Below, piece after piece: positions 22,003-23,744 of a DNA stretch of 23,744 bases. A program made the translations under genes and the position numbers. The notes under the pieces are model-generated. The model saw nothing but the letters and a program-made list of their open reading frames with translations, made no database searches and was not told the DNA's origin. Position 1 is the first letter of the stretch, and every line of letters starts with the position of its first letter. This stretch comes from JADHUC01 sp964617665 (lineage in GTDB: Bacteria; Planctomycetota; Planctomycetia; Pirellulales; Pirellulaceae): contig CAZUAH010000188.1 of the NCBI GenBank assembly GCA_964617665.1, positions 1 to 23,744 of the forward strand. The letters run 5' to 3'.

Positions 22003-23217
22003 GTGAGTCAGGATCAGAAGCCCTTTGCTCTGGATGTCGCATTATCCGTGCCGTTCGTTCATCGGCTACGGTTCACGCAGGACGTGTTCGGTGATGAACG
22101 GCACGTCCTGGCGGATGTCCTGGAGCCGTCCGAGGGACAACCTGCGCGCGTTCAATTCTGGGTGGATGCGAACGTAGCGGCAGCCCACCCCGATCTGGAA
22201 ACGAAGATTGCGCAGTTTTCCGATGCGTTGGGGGATCAGGTGATTCCCATTGGCGACGTGCAGACGGTCCCTGGGGGCGAAGACATCAAAAACGATGTCC
22301 AGGGGCTCGCGGGAATGTTGAAAGTTTTCAACAAAGCGGACCTTGACCGTCGCAGCTATGCCGTTGTCATCGGTGGTGGAGCCGTCTTGGATGCTGTGGG
22401 CTTTGCGGCCTCGATCGCGCATCGGGGCCTGCGAATGGTGCGTTTGCCAACGACAACCCTCAGCCAAGGCGACTCCGGCATCGGCGTGAAGAACGGAGTC
22501 AATCTGTTTCGCAAGAAGAACTGGCTGGGCTGTTACTCCGTGCCCTGGGCTGTGATCAACGATGCGAAACTACTGAGCACTTTGGACCACCGCGACTTCC
22601 TTTGCGGTTTCTCCGAAGCGGTCAAAGTGTCGCTGTTGAAAGACGCGTCCATGTTGGACATATTGTGTGAATCGGCCCAGTCAATCCGCCAACGTAATAT
22701 GTCTGCTGCCATGCCTATGATTCAGCAGTGTGCGCAATTGCACATGGACCACATCACCAATGGCGGCGATCCGTTTGAAATGCTGGAGGCCCGACCGCTG
22801 GACTTTGGACACTGGTCCGCGCACAAGCTGGAGGCGATGAGCGATTTTGAACTTCGGCACGGCGAAGCAGTGGGAATTGGCGTGGCAATCGACACCGTGT
22901 ATTCGTCCCTGGCACTGGGGCTGCCGCGCAGTGACGCGAAACGAGTGCTGCGTTGTCTGGCCGATTTGGGTCTGCCGCTGGACGACCCCTATTTGCACGA
23001 CACACGCACACTGTTCAACGGGCTGGAGGAATTCCGCCAGCATCTAGGCGGCAGACTGACTCTAACCATGCTCCGCGGCATCGGTGACCCGCTGGACGTA
23101 CACGAAGTGCATCGCGATCTCATGCTGCAAGCGATCGACGAAGTGGCCGAGTATGCACGATCGCTGCGGGTCTATCGAGACGATTGCTTAGAGGGCCCGA
23201 GCAAAGCGTCCGGTTGA
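22003..23217 (+). CDS. eboD: EboD-type 3-dehydroquinate synthase homologue
   Basis: A 404-residue cytoplasmic protein of the dehydroquinate-synthase fold. NAD-binding segments are VVIGGGAVLDAVGFAAS (121-137) and LPTTTLSQGDSGIGVKNGVN (148-167). Zinc ligands by family position are Glu205 (GFSEAVKV), His270 (LDFGHWSAHKLE) and His286 (LRHGEAVGIG). Three things match the EboD family of ebo clusters (cyanobacteria, Bacteroidetes and others) rather than housekeeping AroB: an N-terminal extension with SVPFVHRLRFTQDVFG, the phrase RPLDFGHWSAHKLE, and a length near 400 instead of about 360. ebo clusters are tied to export or processing of metabolites such as the scytonemin monomer, with the exact reaction unsettled. 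The start is a GTG with no strong ribosome-binding site. The gene is alone on its strand: divergent from a TIM barrel and convergent with an LRR gene, with no eboA, B, C, E or F in view. A related sugar-phosphate cyclase is the alternative. Confidence 0.78.
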   Translation: MSQDQKPFALDVALSVPFVHRLRFTQDVFGDERHVLADVLEPSEGQPARVQFWVDANVAAAHPDLETKIAQFSDALGDQVIPIGDVQTVPGGEDIKNDVQGLAGMLKVFNKADLDRRSYAVVIGGGAVLDAVGFAASIAHRGLRMVRLPTTTLSQGDSGIGVKNGVNLFRKKNWLGCYSVPWAVINDAKLLSTLDHRDFLCGFSEAVKVSLLKDASMLDILCESAQSIRQRNMSAAMPMIQQCAQLHMDHITNGGDPFEMLEARPLDFGHWSAHKLEAMSDFELRHGEAVGIGVAIDTVYSSLALGLPRSDAKRVLRCLADLGLPLDDPYLHDTRTLFNGLEEFRQHLGGRLTLTMLRGIGDPLDVHEVHRDLMLQAIDEVAEYARSLRVYRDDCLEGPSKASG

Positions 23218-23315
23218 ATCAGGCCGTTAGCTGTCTGTTCTTTGTCTTCGGGACACGTTTCGGGGTTGCAGCCAGTATCCGCAAGATAGACGTCAAGGAA
23301 CGAGGTTTGTCTGGT
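23218..23315. other. Short spacer between convergent eboD and LRR genes
   Basis: These 98 bp lie between two stop codons. I see no clear terminator hairpin or repeat. Confidence 0.4.
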
Positions 23316-23744
23316 TCAACGCTGGTTCTTGAATTTCGCGGTGGATGGGGGAAACCGGACTATCTTGCTGTTTGGGAGGGCTTTCCGAAGCCTTTCAATG
23401 CCGTCCGCTGTCACCGGCGCTTCGTCAAGCCGCAGGAACTCGAGGTTATCCAGCCTCATGAGATGTTCGAGTTCAGCATCCGTGACCTGCGTGCAGGGAA
23501 GGTACAACGTTCTGAGGTTGGGCAGCCCCTTGAGGTGTACCATCCCAGTGCCCGTGATTCGCGTCATACCGAGGTACAGTTCTTCAAGTTGTGCCAGTCC
23601 CTTGAGATTCTCCAGCCCGGCGTCCGTGACGTGAGTTTCTGAGAGGCACAACGATTCGAGCTGTGTTAGCCCCCGGATATTCTCCAGGCCAGCATCCGTG
23701 ACCTGCGTGCGGTAGAGGTACAGCCTTTTGAGGTTGGTCAGCCC
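23316..23744 (-). CDS. Leucine-rich-repeat protein, C-terminal 142 residues (N-terminus off window)
   Basis: The frame is open from the window edge at 23744 to a stop at 23316. It holds five consecutive 24-residue leucine-rich repeats of the form GLxxLxxLxLxxTxVTDAGLExL. The units start at GLTNLKRLYL, GLTQLESLCL, GLAQLEELYL, GLPNLRTLYL and RLDNLEFLRL. The last is followed by the usual capping end ALPNSKIVRF and a short basic tail. This repeat type is abundant in planctomycetes and acts as a protein-binding scaffold. The repeats are also visible at the DNA level as a 72-bp period. An apparent start at 23651 (TTG) is not real, because the repeats continue upstream without a break. Whether there is a signal peptide, kinase or other domain before them cannot be seen. 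Confidence 0.88.
   Translation of the reverse strand, partial: GLTNLKRLYLYRTQVTDAGLENIRGLTQLESLCLSETHVTDAGLENLKGLAQLEELYLGMTRITGTGMVHLKGLPNLRTLYLPCTQVTDAELEHLMRLDNLEFLRLDEAPVTADGIERLRKALPNSKIVRFPPSTAKFKNQR

Noticed and set aside
22003..23217. Housekeeping aroB
   Set aside because: The N-terminal extension, the length near 400 and the RPLDFGHWSAHKLE region fit EboD better; there is no neighbouring shikimate gene.

Overview
The window looks like a chromosomal segment of a planctomycete (Planctomycetota, probably Pirellulales-like). The evidence is circumstantial: several secreted proteins with twin-arginine signals, a DUF1080 protein next to a TIM-barrel isomerase, a PmoA/DUF6807 protein, a 24-residue 'VTDAGLxxL' leucine-rich-repeat protein, and intergenic spaces filled with palindromic repeats of a kind I associate with planctomycete genomes. 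No rRNA, tRNA, CRISPR array, transposase or phage gene is visible.

Layout. (1) 1-4432, minus strand: a carbohydrate-related run read right to left, comprising a secreted metallophosphoesterase, a Tat-exported aldo/keto reductase 15 bp behind it, and a GH95-type alpha-L-fucosidase that runs off the left edge. (2) 4702-7398, plus strand: a large secreted beta-helix protein (GH141-like). (3) 7569-10133, minus strand: a secreted transglutaminase-like protein with FnIII-type and putative-Ig domains. (4) 10386-14212, plus strand: a second beta-helix protein, paralogous to the first but carrying a PDZ domain, followed closely by a PmoA-family protein. Together regions 1-4 look like a locus for breaking down a complex, possibly fucose-containing, polysaccharide outside the cytoplasm.

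(5) 14456-18339, plus strand: a lipoprotein with an Lnb N-terminal (DUF4105) domain, a single-domain STAS protein, thioredoxin reductase with an extra segment, and a Tat-exported TIM-barrel sugar isomerase. (6) 21797-18499, minus strand: a probable operon of a Tat-exported TIM-barrel isomerase, a DUF1080 (3-keto-glycoside hydrolase family) protein and trpE, with trpE starting one base after the DUF1080 stop codon. (7) 22003-23217, plus strand: an EboD-type 3-dehydroquinate-synthase homologue without other ebo genes in view. (8) 23316-23744, minus strand: the C-terminal end of a leucine-rich-repeat protein.

The most distinctive non-coding feature is a set of at least six large inverted repeats of five families (4304-4374, 7455-7533, 10291-10357, 14249-14314, 15997-16123, 18375-18493, 20696-20776; seven copies in all). 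Two families occur twice here. One pair shares identical arms but different loops. The other pair shares its loop and shows paired, compensating changes in the arms. One copy lies inside the reading frame of the metallophosphoesterase.
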